Made by a program: the position numbers and the translations under genes. Shown here piece by piece: positions 7,507 through 15,099 of a stretch of 38,949 nt of DNA (its first letter is position 1; every line of letters starts with the position of its first letter). Under the pieces are notes generated by a model. It ran no database searches. It had not been told where the DNA came from and saw nothing but the letters and a program-made list of their open reading frames with translations. The DNA is taken from contig CANKBJ010000012.1 in the NCBI GenBank assembly GCA_947479905.1, positions 1 through 38,949 on the forward strand. The letters run 5' to 3'. This DNA comes from Bradyrhizobiaceae bacterium (lineage in GTDB: Bacteria; Pseudomonadota; Alphaproteobacteria; Rhizobiales; Xanthobacteraceae).

Positions 7507-9222
7507 TTGCTGAGCTATACGCGCGACCAGAACCAGACCTTGACGCTGCCGGCCGAATTGTTCGGCTACCGTTTGCTGACCGACCCGCGGCTCAACAAGG
7601 GCACCGCATTCACCGACGACGAGCGCACCGCTTTCGGCCTGCACGGCCTGCTGCCGCCGACGGTCGGCACTATGGACGATCAGGTGTCGCGCCGGTTGCG
7701 CGCTTTCCGCGAGTTCCACACCGACCTCGAGCGCTACGCCTTCCTGCGCGATTTGCAGGACACCAACGAGACATTGTTTTACGCGCTGCTCGGGCAGAAC
7801 GTCGAAGAGCTTTTGCCGATCGTCTATACGCCGACGGTCGGCGCCGGCTGCCGCTCGTTCAGCCGGCTGTTCCGCAAACCGCGCGGGCTGTTCCTGTCGA
7901 TCCCGCACCGCCACCATATCCGGCAGATCCTCGCCAATCCGCTGTTCGACAAGACCGAGGTCGTCGTCGTCACCGACGGCGAGCGCATTCTCGGCCTCGG
8001 CGACCAGGGCGCCGGCGGCATGGGCATCCCGATCGGCAAACTGGCGCTCTATACCGCCTGCGGCGGCATCGATCCGGCGACGGCGCTGCCGATCCTGCTC
8101 GACGTCGGCACCGACAACGAGGACAACCTCAACGACCCGCTTTACATCGGCTGGCGGCACAAGCGCGTGCGCGGCGAAGAATATGACTCCTTCGTCGCCG
8201 AATTCGTCGCCGCGCTGTCCGAACGCTGGCCGCATGTGATGTTGCAGTGGGAGGATTTCGCCAAGGGCAACGCCACGCGCATTCTCGACCGCTACCGCGA
8301 CACGGTGTGCAGCTTCAACGACGACATCCAGGGCACCGCCGCGGTCGCCACCGGCGCGCTCATCGCCGCCATCAACGTCACCGGCGTGCCGATGCAGGAG
8401 CAGCGCATCGCCATTCTCGGTGGCGGCTCGGCCGGCTGCGGCATTGCCAGCCTGCTGATGTCGGCGATGATCGACGCCGGCCTCGACGCCAAGGACGCCG
8501 CGCGCCGCTTCTATCTGGTCGACAAGGATGGCTTGCTGGTAGAGGGCATGAGCGACATAGCGACGTTCCAGCAGCCGTTTCTGCAACCGCGCGCGGCGCT
8601 GGCGCACTGGAACACCGGCAACCCGAACCGCATCTCGCTGCTCGACGTCATCTACAATGCCAAGCCGACGGCCCTGATCGGCGTCTCGGCGCAGACCGGC
8701 GCCTTCACAGAATCCGTTGTTCGCGCCATGGCCAAGCACAACAAACGGCCGATCGTCTTCCCGCTGTCGAATCCGAGTTCCTGCGCCGAAGCGACGCCGG
8801 CCGATATCGAGCGCTGGAGCGACAGCCGCGCCATCATCGGCGCCGGTTCGCCGTTCCCGCCGATCAAGCGCAACGGCAAACCGTTCAGCGTCGATCAGTC
8901 GAACAATTCCTACATCTTCCCCGGCGTCGGTCTTGGCGCCATCGCCACCCATGCCGAACGCATCACCGACGGCATGTTCATGGCCGCCGCCAAGGCGCTC
9001 GCCGAAATGTCGCCGGCGCGCGCCGACCCGGACGCAAATCTCTTGCCGCGCGTCACGCAATTGAGCGAGGTCGCCATCGCGGTGGCCATCGCCGTCGGCA
9101 GGCAGGCTTTTGCCGAAGGCATCACGTCGGAAGTGACAGCCGATGGCATCGAGGTCGCGGTGCGCACCAAGATGTGGACGCCGCGCTACGTTCCCTATCG
9201 GCGCGCCGGAGAAAATACGTGA
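7507..9222 (+). CDS. maeA: NAD-dependent malic enzyme
   Basis: Oxidative decarboxylation of malate to pyruvate, joining the TCA cycle to gluconeogenesis. The sequence follows the E. coli SfcA/MaeA type throughout: RDLQDTNETLFY, the active-site Tyr in YTPTVG, TDGERILGLGDQG, GMGIPIGK with the catalytic Lys, CSFNDDIQGTAAV, and the NAD-binding GGGSAGCGIA. It lacks the phosphotransacetylase tail found on the large rhizobial malic enzymes. The frame is open back to 7297, but that stretch overlaps the intergenic repeat and reads as noise. A TTG at 7507 preceded by GGGGA is the best start (571 residues), with GTG at 7462 or 7474 as alternatives. Family and function are secure; the start is not. Confidence 0.9.
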   Translation: MLSYTRDQNQTLTLPAELFGYRLLTDPRLNKGTAFTDDERTAFGLHGLLPPTVGTMDDQVSRRLRAFREFHTDLERYAFLRDLQDTNETLFYALLGQNVEELLPIVYTPTVGAGCRSFSRLFRKPRGLFLSIPHRHHIRQILANPLFDKTEVVVVTDGERILGLGDQGAGGMGIPIGKLALYTACGGIDPATALPILLDVGTDNEDNLNDPLYIGWRHKRVRGEEYDSFVAEFVAALSERWPHVMLQWEDFAKGNATRILDRYRDTVCSFNDDIQGTAAVATGALIAAINVTGVPMQEQRIAILGGGSAGCGIASLLMSAMIDAGLDAKDAARRFYLVDKDGLLVEGMSDIATFQQPFLQPRAALAHWNTGNPNRISLLDVIYNAKPTALIGVSAQTGAFTESVVRAMAKHNKRPIVFPLSNPSSCAEATPADIERWSDSRAIIGAGSPFPPIKRNGKPFSVDQSNNSYIFPGVGLGAIATHAERITDGMFMAAAKALAEMSPARADPDANLLPRVTQLSEVAIAVAIAVGRQAFAEGITSEVTADGIEVAVRTKMWTPRYVPYRRAGENT

Positions 9223-9512
9223 CAAGATCGCTCGCCCTGATGCTGTTGCTCGTGGCCGCGACGCCTGCCGCCGCGCAGGATATTCGCGGGCTGGAAAACT
9301 GCACCGCCGAAAAACAGATGGAACGCCGCACCGGCTGCCTGCAGGCCAATGTCGAATTGCTGCAACAGTTACTCATCAGGCAGACGCGCGCCGCCGACGA
9401 CAGATTCAAGACCGACAGGACCGAGATCGATGCGCTCAAGGCGCGGCTGGCGAAACTTGAGTCTGATCTCGCGCAGGTGAAGGCGAAGCCGGCCGAGCCG
9501 GTTAAGAAGTAG
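9219..9512 (+). CDS. Small secreted coiled-coil protein coupled to malic enzyme
   Basis: A 97-residue protein starting at a GTG that overlaps the malic enzyme stop codon (GTGA), so it is probably translated by coupling. A signal peptide covers residues 1-19 (cut after AAA). Two cysteines (Cys28, Cys40) could form a disulphide, and residues 42-92 form a heptad-like coiled coil rich in Lys, Glu and Leu. I recognise no named family. The pairing of a cytoplasmic enzyme with an exported helical protein is odd and may be only positional. The longer open frame upstream is a shadow of the malic enzyme. Confidence 0.7.
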   Translation: MTRSLALMLLLVAATPAAAQDIRGLENCTAEKQMERRTGCLQANVELLQQLLIRQTRAADDRFKTDRTEIDALKARLAKLESDLAQVKAKPAEPVKK

Positions 9513-9548
9513 AATTTGTCGTATGAAGCTGCCGTGCGTTGGGTGCGC

Positions 9549-9659
9549 TCCCTCTCCCCTGTGGGGAGAGGGTTGGGGTGAGGGGGTTTAAGTCCCTCGA
9601 TAATTTTTAACCCCTCACCCGCCGCGCTTCGCGCGTCGACCTCTCCCTATGGGAGAGGT
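9549..9659. repeat. Intergenic inverted repeat between convergent genes
   Basis: CCTCTCCCC-TGT-GGGGAGAGG forms a hairpin at about 9551-9572. The other end, CCTCTCCC-TAT-GGGAGAGG (about 9640-9658), is a matching hairpin, and GGGGTGAGGGG pairs with CCCCTCACCC across the middle. It fills the gap between the convergent small-protein and tetR genes and could act as a terminator for both. It has the same build as the elements at 7259 and 27322. Confidence 0.7.
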
Positions 9660-9671
9660 AAAGGAAGCGCC

Positions 9672-10271
9672 TTACGCCCGCCGCTTCGCCACCACGCGCA
9701 CCTTCTCACCCCGCACCAGGTCCATCGCCGCCTGCCCCGCCGCTTCCGCATAAGAAGCGTCGCGGTGCGTCAGCATCGCCGAGAAGGCGCCGTCGAACAA
9801 AAGCATCACCTGGCGCGCGCGCATTTCCGGCGCATCGAGCCCGGCCTGCGCGAAGCGGCCGGCGAATTCGGCCTCCAGTTTTTTCTTGTGCGCGGCGCCG
9901 GCCTTCAGCGCCGGGTGGCCCGGCGTCGTCACCAGTTCAGCGGCGGTACGCAGGAAGCCGCAGCCGCGCCATTTCGGATGGCGGCCGAGCCGCGCCATTT
10001 GCGCGAACACGGCTTCTAGCTTGTCGGCGAGCGTGCCCTTGGCCGCGTCCATCCAGCCCATGACAATGACAATGGTCGGTTCGTCACGCGCGGCGAGGTA
10101 GGCGGCGATCAGATCGTCCTTGCTGCGGAAGTGATAATACAACGTCCGCTTGGTTAGCCCGGCGCGCGCGGCGACGTCGTCGACGCTGACGGCGCGGATG
10201 CCATGGCCGTAAAACAGCTTGCTGGCGGCGGCGACGATGCGGTTGCGGGTGATGGCGGCATTCTTCGGCAT
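9672..10271 (-). CDS. TetR family transcriptional regulator
   Basis: A 199-residue regulator. The N-terminal TetR helix-turn-helix is clear at about residues 9-55 (ITRNRIVAAASKLF, then AGLTKRTLYYHFRSKDDL). The C-terminal two thirds is a helical ligand and dimer domain with no recognisable ligand signature. It is transcribed divergently from an enoyl-CoA hydratase gene, and a 24-bp near-palindrome lies nine bases before its start. It therefore probably represses itself and the hydratase, and might respond to an acyl-CoA or related compound. That last point is inferred from the neighbour only. Confidence 0.92.
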   Translation of the reverse strand: MPKNAAITRNRIVAAASKLFYGHGIRAVSVDDVAARAGLTKRTLYYHFRSKDDLIAAYLAARDEPTIVIVMGWMDAAKGTLADKLEAVFAQMARLGRHPKWRGCGFLRTAAELVTTPGHPALKAGAAHKKKLEAEFAGRFAQAGLDAPEMRARQVMLLFDGAFSAMLTHRDASYAEAAGQAAMDLVRGEKVRVVAKRRA

Positions 10272-10279
10272 GGCGGCAA

Positions 10280-10303
10280 CGTATACTGACTAGTGAGTGT
10301 ACG
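10280..10303. promoter_or_regulatory. TetR operator between divergent genes
   Basis: The left half CGTATACTGACT (10280-10291) and right half AGTGAGTGTACG (10292-10303) are reverse complements at 10 of 12 positions. The size, the central ACTAGT and the position just upstream of tetR fit a TetR-family dimer site controlling both directions. Confidence 0.65.
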
Positions 10304-10340
10304 CAAGGCGCGCGCACCGGCAGGCTCGCCGCATCATCAC

Positions 10341-10368
10341 CGGCCGCCCGGGCTTTGCCCGGCGGCCG
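10341..10368 (+). promoter_or_regulatory. Leader hairpin just before the hydratase ribosome binding site
   Basis: CGGCCGCCCGGGC (10341-10353) pairs with GCCCGGCGGCCG (10357-10368) over 12 bp with one bulged C and a TTT loop. It sits six bases before the GGAGG ribosome binding site. It has no T tract, so it is more likely a transcript-stability or translation element than a terminator. Confidence 0.5.
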
Positions 10369-10385
10369 CTTCCGGAGGCTCAATC

Positions 10386-11237
10386 ATGACCGCATCCAAG
10401 CCCTTCTCGCCGCCGCGAGCGAAAGCGGCCGCCAAATCACCGTCGCCATCCGACACCGTCCTGTGCCAGATCGACAACGGCATCGCGCAGTTGACGCTCA
10501 ACCGGCCCGACAAGCTCAACGCGCTCAATTACGAATTGATCGAACGCTTCGCCGCGCTGCTCGATAAAATCGAGCGCGACGACAGCGTCCGCGCCATCGT
10601 GCTCACCGGCGGCGGCGACAAGGCCTTCTCGTCCGGCGCCGACATTTCCGGCTTCGCGGCCAGCGTGCGCCAGGGCGCGCCGGCGGCTTTGCGCGATTTC
10701 GTACAGCCTGGCCAGCGGCTGACCGCGCGCATCGAGACTTTCCCCAAGCCGATCATCGCCGCGGTCAATGGGCTGGCCTTTGGCGGCGGTTCGGAAATTG
10801 TCGAGGCCTGCCCTTTGGCAATTGCCAGCGAACGCGCGCAATTCTCGAAGGCCGAGATCAATCTCGGCTTCGCCCCGCCCTTCGGCGGTTCGCAGCGCCT
10901 GCCGCGCCTGATCGGCCGCAAGCGCGCGCTACGCATGATCCTGACCGGCGAGCCAATCAGCGCCTGGAAGGCGCGCGACTTCGGCCTGGTCAACGAGGTG
11001 GTGCCGCACGAACGGCTGTACGAGGAAGCCTTCGCGCTGGCGCGCGTCATCGTCGAGAAATCGCCGCTGGCGGTGTCGGCGTGCCTGGCCAGCGTCACGC
11101 GCGGCATCAATGTGCCGATCGACGAGGGGCTGGCCATCGAAGCGAATTATTTCGCCCGCATGGTGCCGACCCGGGACATCGAGGAAGGCATCTCGGCCTG
11201 GCTCGACAAGCGTCCGCCGCAGTTCACCGGCCGCTGA
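10386..11237 (+). CDS. Enoyl-CoA hydratase/isomerase (crotonase family)
   Basis: A 283-residue crotonase-fold protein that hydrates a 2-enoyl-CoA in fatty-acid or aromatic-acid breakdown in the cytoplasm. The oxyanion-hole segments FSSGADI (81-87) and FGGG (132-135) are present. Both catalytic glutamates of true hydratases can be placed (Glu137 in GGGSEIVEA, Glu157 in KAEINLG), so water addition rather than only isomerisation is likely. GGAGG about eight bases before the ATG at 10386 fixes the start; the frame is open further upstream through the operator. The N-terminal 25 residues are a low-complexity Ala/Ser/Pro/Lys extension. It is divergent from tetR. The acyl-chain preference cannot be read from sequence. 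Confidence 0.9.
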   Translation: MTASKPFSPPRAKAAAKSPSPSDTVLCQIDNGIAQLTLNRPDKLNALNYELIERFAALLDKIERDDSVRAIVLTGGGDKAFSSGADISGFAASVRQGAPAALRDFVQPGQRLTARIETFPKPIIAAVNGLAFGGGSEIVEACPLAIASERAQFSKAEINLGFAPPFGGSQRLPRLIGRKRALRMILTGEPISAWKARDFGLVNEVVPHERLYEEAFALARVIVEKSPLAVSACLASVTRGINVPIDEGLAIEANYFARMVPTRDIEEGISAWLDKRPPQFTGR

Positions 11238-11238
11238 G

Positions 11239-11958
11239 CTACCAGTGATAGTTCAGACCGGCGCGCACGATATTGTCGGTGATCGGCACCGACAAGGTCG
11301 GCGTGCCGGAGGCCGCGCCCATGAACGTCGCGGTGCCGAGATCGATGTGCAGGAATTCGGCTTTGACGCTCCAGTTGCGATTGATGCCGTACTCGACGCC
11401 ACCGCCCGCGGTCCAGCCGGTCCGCGTACTCGATGACGTACCGTTCGGCTGCACGGCCTGCGCATTGCCATAGGCAAAGCCGCCGGTGATGTAAGGCAGG
11501 AAGCGGTCGAAGGCGTAACCGAGCCGCGCGCGCGTCGTGCCGAGCCAACTCTGTTGGGTCTGGCATTGGCCGCCGCCATTGGTGGCGCAGACACCACCGA
11601 CCGCGCTGGCGCCGTTGATATTGGCCCAGTCGATATCGGTTTCGACGCCGACAACAGCCTTACCGATCTGCCAGTTATAGCCGACCTGTCCGCCGGCCAA
11701 CGCGCCGCGCGTTCTGAAATTGCCGGAGTCGGCGCCGACGGCGGGGTCGCTCCAGCCGGTGCGGCCGCGGCCATAGCCGCCATTGGCGCCGAGATAGAAT
11801 CCCGACCAGTCGAACGGCGGCAATTCCGGCGCCTTGTAATAAGACGGCGACGGCCGCTTGGCCTGCCCCGGCATATCGGCGGCCCGCGCGGGCAGCGCGG
11901 GCAGCGCGCCGGCGATCACAGTGGCGGCGACAAACGCAAGAGAGAGCGAATGCTTCAT
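11239..11958 (-). CDS. Outer membrane beta-barrel protein (Omp25/31-like)
   Basis: A 239-residue small porin-like barrel of the Omp25/31 type found across Hyphomicrobiales. A signal peptide (residues 1-22, cut after ARA) is followed by a short proline-rich stretch. The characteristic first strand, WSGFYLGANGGYG, comes next, then Gly/aromatic strands ending in NYHW, the terminal aromatic needed for insertion by the BAM complex. SWLGTTRARLGYAF and PYITGGFAYG are family wording. The start at 11958 gives the cleanest signal peptide; the frame runs to 12060. Its stop codon is one base from the convergent hydratase stop. Such proteins tether the outer membrane or serve as surface antigens. Confidence 0.88.
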   Translation of the reverse strand: MKHSLSLAFVAATVIAGALPALPARAADMPGQAKRPSPSYYKAPELPPFDWSGFYLGANGGYGRGRTGWSDPAVGADSGNFRTRGALAGGQVGYNWQIGKAVVGVETDIDWANINGASAVGGVCATNGGGQCQTQQSWLGTTRARLGYAFDRFLPYITGGFAYGNAQAVQPNGTSSSTRTGWTAGGGVEYGINRNWSVKAEFLHIDLGTATFMGAASGTPTLSVPITDNIVRAGLNYHW

Positions 11959-12080
11959 GGGTGACATCCCCGGCTGCGCAACGACCTGTGCGCCGCGCCC
12001 ATCGGCCATCACCCGTGTGGCCGTTTTGTGAATTAAAAAGCGTTCACGAATGGAAAACAATTGACGCGCGACGCTTCGCG

Positions 12081-12112
12081 AAAAAATGCCGGCGAATTGC
12101 CAAGCATTCGCC
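12081..12112 (-). terminator. Rho-independent terminator after the class II aldolase gene
   Basis: On the minus strand GGCGAAT pairs with ATTCGCC across an eight-base loop (12112 to 12091), followed within four bases by a six-base T run (12086-12081). It lies just after the aldolase stop codon. Confidence 0.75.
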
Positions 12113-12125
12113 GCATTCGCGTTCG

Positions 12126-12848
12126 CTATCGCGCGTCGCGGCGTTTCACGCGCCGAACCAGATAATCGAAATTGATGCCGAACTGTTCCTGCCGGCTGAT
12201 ATCGTGCTTGAGCTTCTCGATATCGGCCCGCGCGAATTCCGCCGCCGGCTGCCCGGCCGCCTCGGTGACCATCTGCACCTGCGCGGCGTTTTCCAGCATG
12301 ATCGCGCCGATCACCGTCTCGGCGATCGTCGCGCCGGTCACCACCACGCCGTGATTCTTCAACAGCACCGCGCGGTGCGGGCCCAGCGCCTTGGCCACGC
12401 CCGCGCCCATCTCCGGCGTACGGATGAGATTGATCGTATCGGTATAGAGACCGAGCGATTCATAAAACAAGGCCGCCGGCTGGCTGTAGACGCGGATCGG
12501 CCGGCCGCTCGACGACAGCGCGACGGCATAGGGCGGATGCGTATGCAAGACACAATGCACGTCAGGCCGCGCACGATAGATTTCCGAATGGATGAATACT
12601 TCGCTGTGCCGCTTGGCCGCGCCGGCGACGACCTTGCCGTCCAGGTCGATGGTCAGGATGTTGTCGCCCGCGATTTCGTCGAGGCCGACGCTGTGCGGCT
12701 TCATCAGAAACAGCGCCGGATTGTCCGGCGTGCGAAATGAGATATGCCCGCGAGTGAAATCGTCCTGGCCCTCGGCGACCAGAACCTTGCCTGCCAGGAT
12801 CATGTTTTCTTTGATCGCGTCATGCATTTGTGAGGAATCTTGCGACAT
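12126..12848 (-). CDS. Class II aldolase/adducin family protein
   Basis: A 240-residue metal-dependent aldolase or decarboxylase of the class II aldolase/adducin fold. The zinc ligands are in place: His102 and His104 in HTHPPY and His166 in KNHGVVV, with the catalytic Glu83 in SEVFIHSEIY. Family members cleave sugar phosphates such as fuculose-1-phosphate, act on other hydroxy-acids, or (adducin-like) lack activity; which applies here cannot be decided. The start at 12848 has GGAG 11 bases upstream; the frame continues to 12947 as an Arg-rich tail that is probably untranslated. A terminator follows. It has no operon partner with a related role. Confidence 0.88.
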   Translation of the reverse strand: MSQDSSQMHDAIKENMILAGKVLVAEGQDDFTRGHISFRTPDNPALFLMKPHSVGLDEIAGDNILTIDLDGKVVAGAAKRHSEVFIHSEIYRARPDVHCVLHTHPPYAVALSSSGRPIRVYSQPAALFYESLGLYTDTINLIRTPEMGAGVAKALGPHRAVLLKNHGVVVTGATIAETVIGAIMLENAAQVQMVTEAAGQPAAEFARADIEKLKHDISRQEQFGINFDYLVRRVKRRDAR

Positions 12849-12980
12849 GCCGGCCGGTCTCCGAAAAAGCGTGAGGCGGCCTTGATGCACGCCGAAGCCG
12901 GCAAGATCGCACAAGCGGCGAAACCGGCGCAATGGCTTGCTTGCCAATTTCGGAGCGCGAAAGTTACGCGTCCGCTACAA

Positions 12981-14930
12981 CTAGCGCCGCAGCCAGCGCC
13001 ACAGCATGTAACCCTTGTCGCGCGCCGGCAAGAGTTCGATATCGCTGACCATCTTGGCGCCGCCGGAGCGGCGCTCCAGCACGATCTTGCGGCTGTGGAA
13101 TTGCTCAAGCTCGGGCCGGTGGCCGACGCTGATGATGGTCAAGCCTTCCATCGCCTCGGACAACAGCTTCATCAACTCGTCCTGGCTTTTCGGGTCGAGC
13201 GCCGAAGTCGCCTCGTCCAGCACGATGATGTCGGGCCGGTGCAGCAGCACGCGCGCGATGGTCAGGCGCTGCTTCTCGCCGCCGGACAGAGTCTGGTCCC
13301 AGGGCGCGTCTTCCTCGAGCTTGTCCTTGAGATGAGCTAAGCCCACCTTGTCGAGGATATCCTTGATCTGCTCCGGCTCCCAATCCTCGGCGGCGCCGGG
13401 ATAGGCGACGGCGCGGCGCAAAGTGCCGGTCGGAATGTAAGGCCGCTGCGGCAACAGGAACAAGCGCGAGTCGCGCTGGATCTGAATCTCGCCACCACCC
13501 CAAGGCCACAGGCCGGAAATGGCGCGCACCAAAGTGCTCTTGCCGGTGCCGCTTTCGCCGGCGACCAGCACGCGCTCGCCCTTGTTGATGACGATCTCGG
13601 TGTCGCCGACCACCGCGGTGCCGTCATCGAGCGCGACCGAGAAATTGATCAGCTTCATCGCCGCGTCGTCCGTCTCGCCGCGGGCGATGCGGTTGAAGCC
13701 GTCGCCGGTCTCCGCCTTCTCCAGCGCGTCGAGCGACACCATCAGCGAGGCAATACGCCGCGCCGACGCATTCCAGTCGGCCAGCCGCGGATAATTGTCG
13801 ACCAGCCATGAGAACGCCGCCTGCACGATGGTGAAGGCGGAGGCCGCCTGCATCACCACACCCAGCGACATCGTACCGTCGAGAAATTTCGGCGCACACA
13901 GAATGAGCGGGACCACCGGCGCGATCAGCGAGGAGCCCTGCGACACGATGGTCGTCTTCATGTGCTGGCGGCACAGGTCGCGCCAGCGCAGCAGCACTGT
14001 GTGCAGCGAGCGGTTGATGCCGGCGCGCTCTTCCTCTTCGCCGCCCAAAAGCGCGATACTCTCGCCGTTCTCGCGAACGCGCGTGAGTTGATAACGGTAA
14101 TCCGCCTCGGCCTGGTTCCTGTCTTCGGAGACCGCGACGAACCTTTTGCCGACCACGGTCATGGCGCCGCTCGCCAGCACGGCATAGAACACCGCGGCGA
14201 TGACCAGAAAGCCGGGAATTCTGAGGTCGAAGCCGCCGACCGCGATTTCCAAGGCGCCGCCAATGGTCCACAGCACAGCGATGAAAGTCACCGCCGACAG
14301 CGCCGCCTGCAGCACGCCGACGGCGAAATCGATCGGCGCGTCGGTCGAGACACGCAGATCCTCGGTCAGCCGGCCTTCCGGGTTCTGATGATCGCCGCTG
14401 ACCAGGTTGAGCTGGTAATATCGCCCGTTCTTCAGCCAGCGGCTGATCACCGCGTCGGACACCCAGGCGCGCCAGCGCCGTTGCGTGGTCATGCGCGCCC
14501 ACACATTAATCACGCCGAACAGCACGCTGGCGAAGGCCAGCGGAAAGAACACCGCCGCGAGGTGAAGCACCGTGCCGCTGTCGCGCTTTTCCAGCGCATC
14601 GAAGATCGCGCGGTTCCAGAGATTGATGCCGTACATCGCGCCGAGATTGACCAGGATGAGAACGACCAGGCTGGCCGTCAGCAGCCAGGCGAGCCGGTCG
14701 CCCCGTTGCCGGCTCCAGAAGCCTTTTGCCGTGTGCCAGAAACGCCGCAGCAGATATTTCTTGCGCAGCTTTTCCTGGTCGGCGGCGGCAACGACATCGA
14801 CCGTGGCGGCGGCCTCGGCGATCTTGATGTTTTCCGGCAGGTCGTCGATCGACGTCTTCTTGACATCGCCGGTATTGACGTCGCCCTCGGCTTCGAATGA
14901 GGGGTCGTCGCGCGTTTCTGTGGATGTCAT
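12981..14930 (-). CDS. ABC exporter-like protein, SbmA/BacA-like fused permease and ATPase
   Basis: A 649-residue protein with an N-terminal membrane domain of the ABC_membrane_2 (SbmA/BacA, YddA, ABCD) type and a C-terminal ATPase. Helices start at about residues 80, 120, 210, 240 and 335. The EAA-like loop (EADYRYQLTRVRENGESIALLGGE, residues 275-298) marks the family. Walker A GESGTGKST (458-466), signature LSGGE (548-552) and Walker B IIVLDEA (568-574) are intact. Relatives import peptide antibiotics, very-long-chain acyl groups or vitamin B12. An acidic 60-residue N-terminal extension precedes the membrane domain. It is divergent from a paralogue at 15100, which suggests an old local duplication. 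Confidence 0.92.
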   Translation of the reverse strand: MTSTETRDDPSFEAEGDVNTGDVKKTSIDDLPENIKIAEAAATVDVVAAADQEKLRKKYLLRRFWHTAKGFWSRQRGDRLAWLLTASLVVLILVNLGAMYGINLWNRAIFDALEKRDSGTVLHLAAVFFPLAFASVLFGVINVWARMTTQRRWRAWVSDAVISRWLKNGRYYQLNLVSGDHQNPEGRLTEDLRVSTDAPIDFAVGVLQAALSAVTFIAVLWTIGGALEIAVGGFDLRIPGFLVIAAVFYAVLASGAMTVVGKRFVAVSEDRNQAEADYRYQLTRVRENGESIALLGGEEEERAGINRSLHTVLLRWRDLCRQHMKTTIVSQGSSLIAPVVPLILCAPKFLDGTMSLGVVMQAASAFTIVQAAFSWLVDNYPRLADWNASARRIASLMVSLDALEKAETGDGFNRIARGETDDAAMKLINFSVALDDGTAVVGDTEIVINKGERVLVAGESGTGKSTLVRAISGLWPWGGGEIQIQRDSRLFLLPQRPYIPTGTLRRAVAYPGAAEDWEPEQIKDILDKVGLAHLKDKLEEDAPWDQTLSGGEKQRLTIARVLLHRPDIIVLDEATSALDPKSQDELMKLLSEAMEGLTIISVGHRPELEQFHSRKIVLERRSGGAKMVSDIELLPARDKGYMLWRWLRR

Positions 14931-15099
14931 GAATCTCTGCGATCGCTGGAACAGATTTTAACGCACCGGCATCATGAGGGTTCCATAGGTTGGGAGGCCT
15001 GGAGCCGTTGATCTGGGTCAAGGGCGCCCTGGTACGAGAACCTAGAATTCAATTTTTAGGTTGGCTGACTGACAGCCTGCGCAGGCCCGCTCACCGCAA

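Noticed and set aside
7465-9225. 586-codon frame opposite the malic enzyme
   Set aside because: Shadow; the malic enzyme motifs on the other strand are continuous and decisive.
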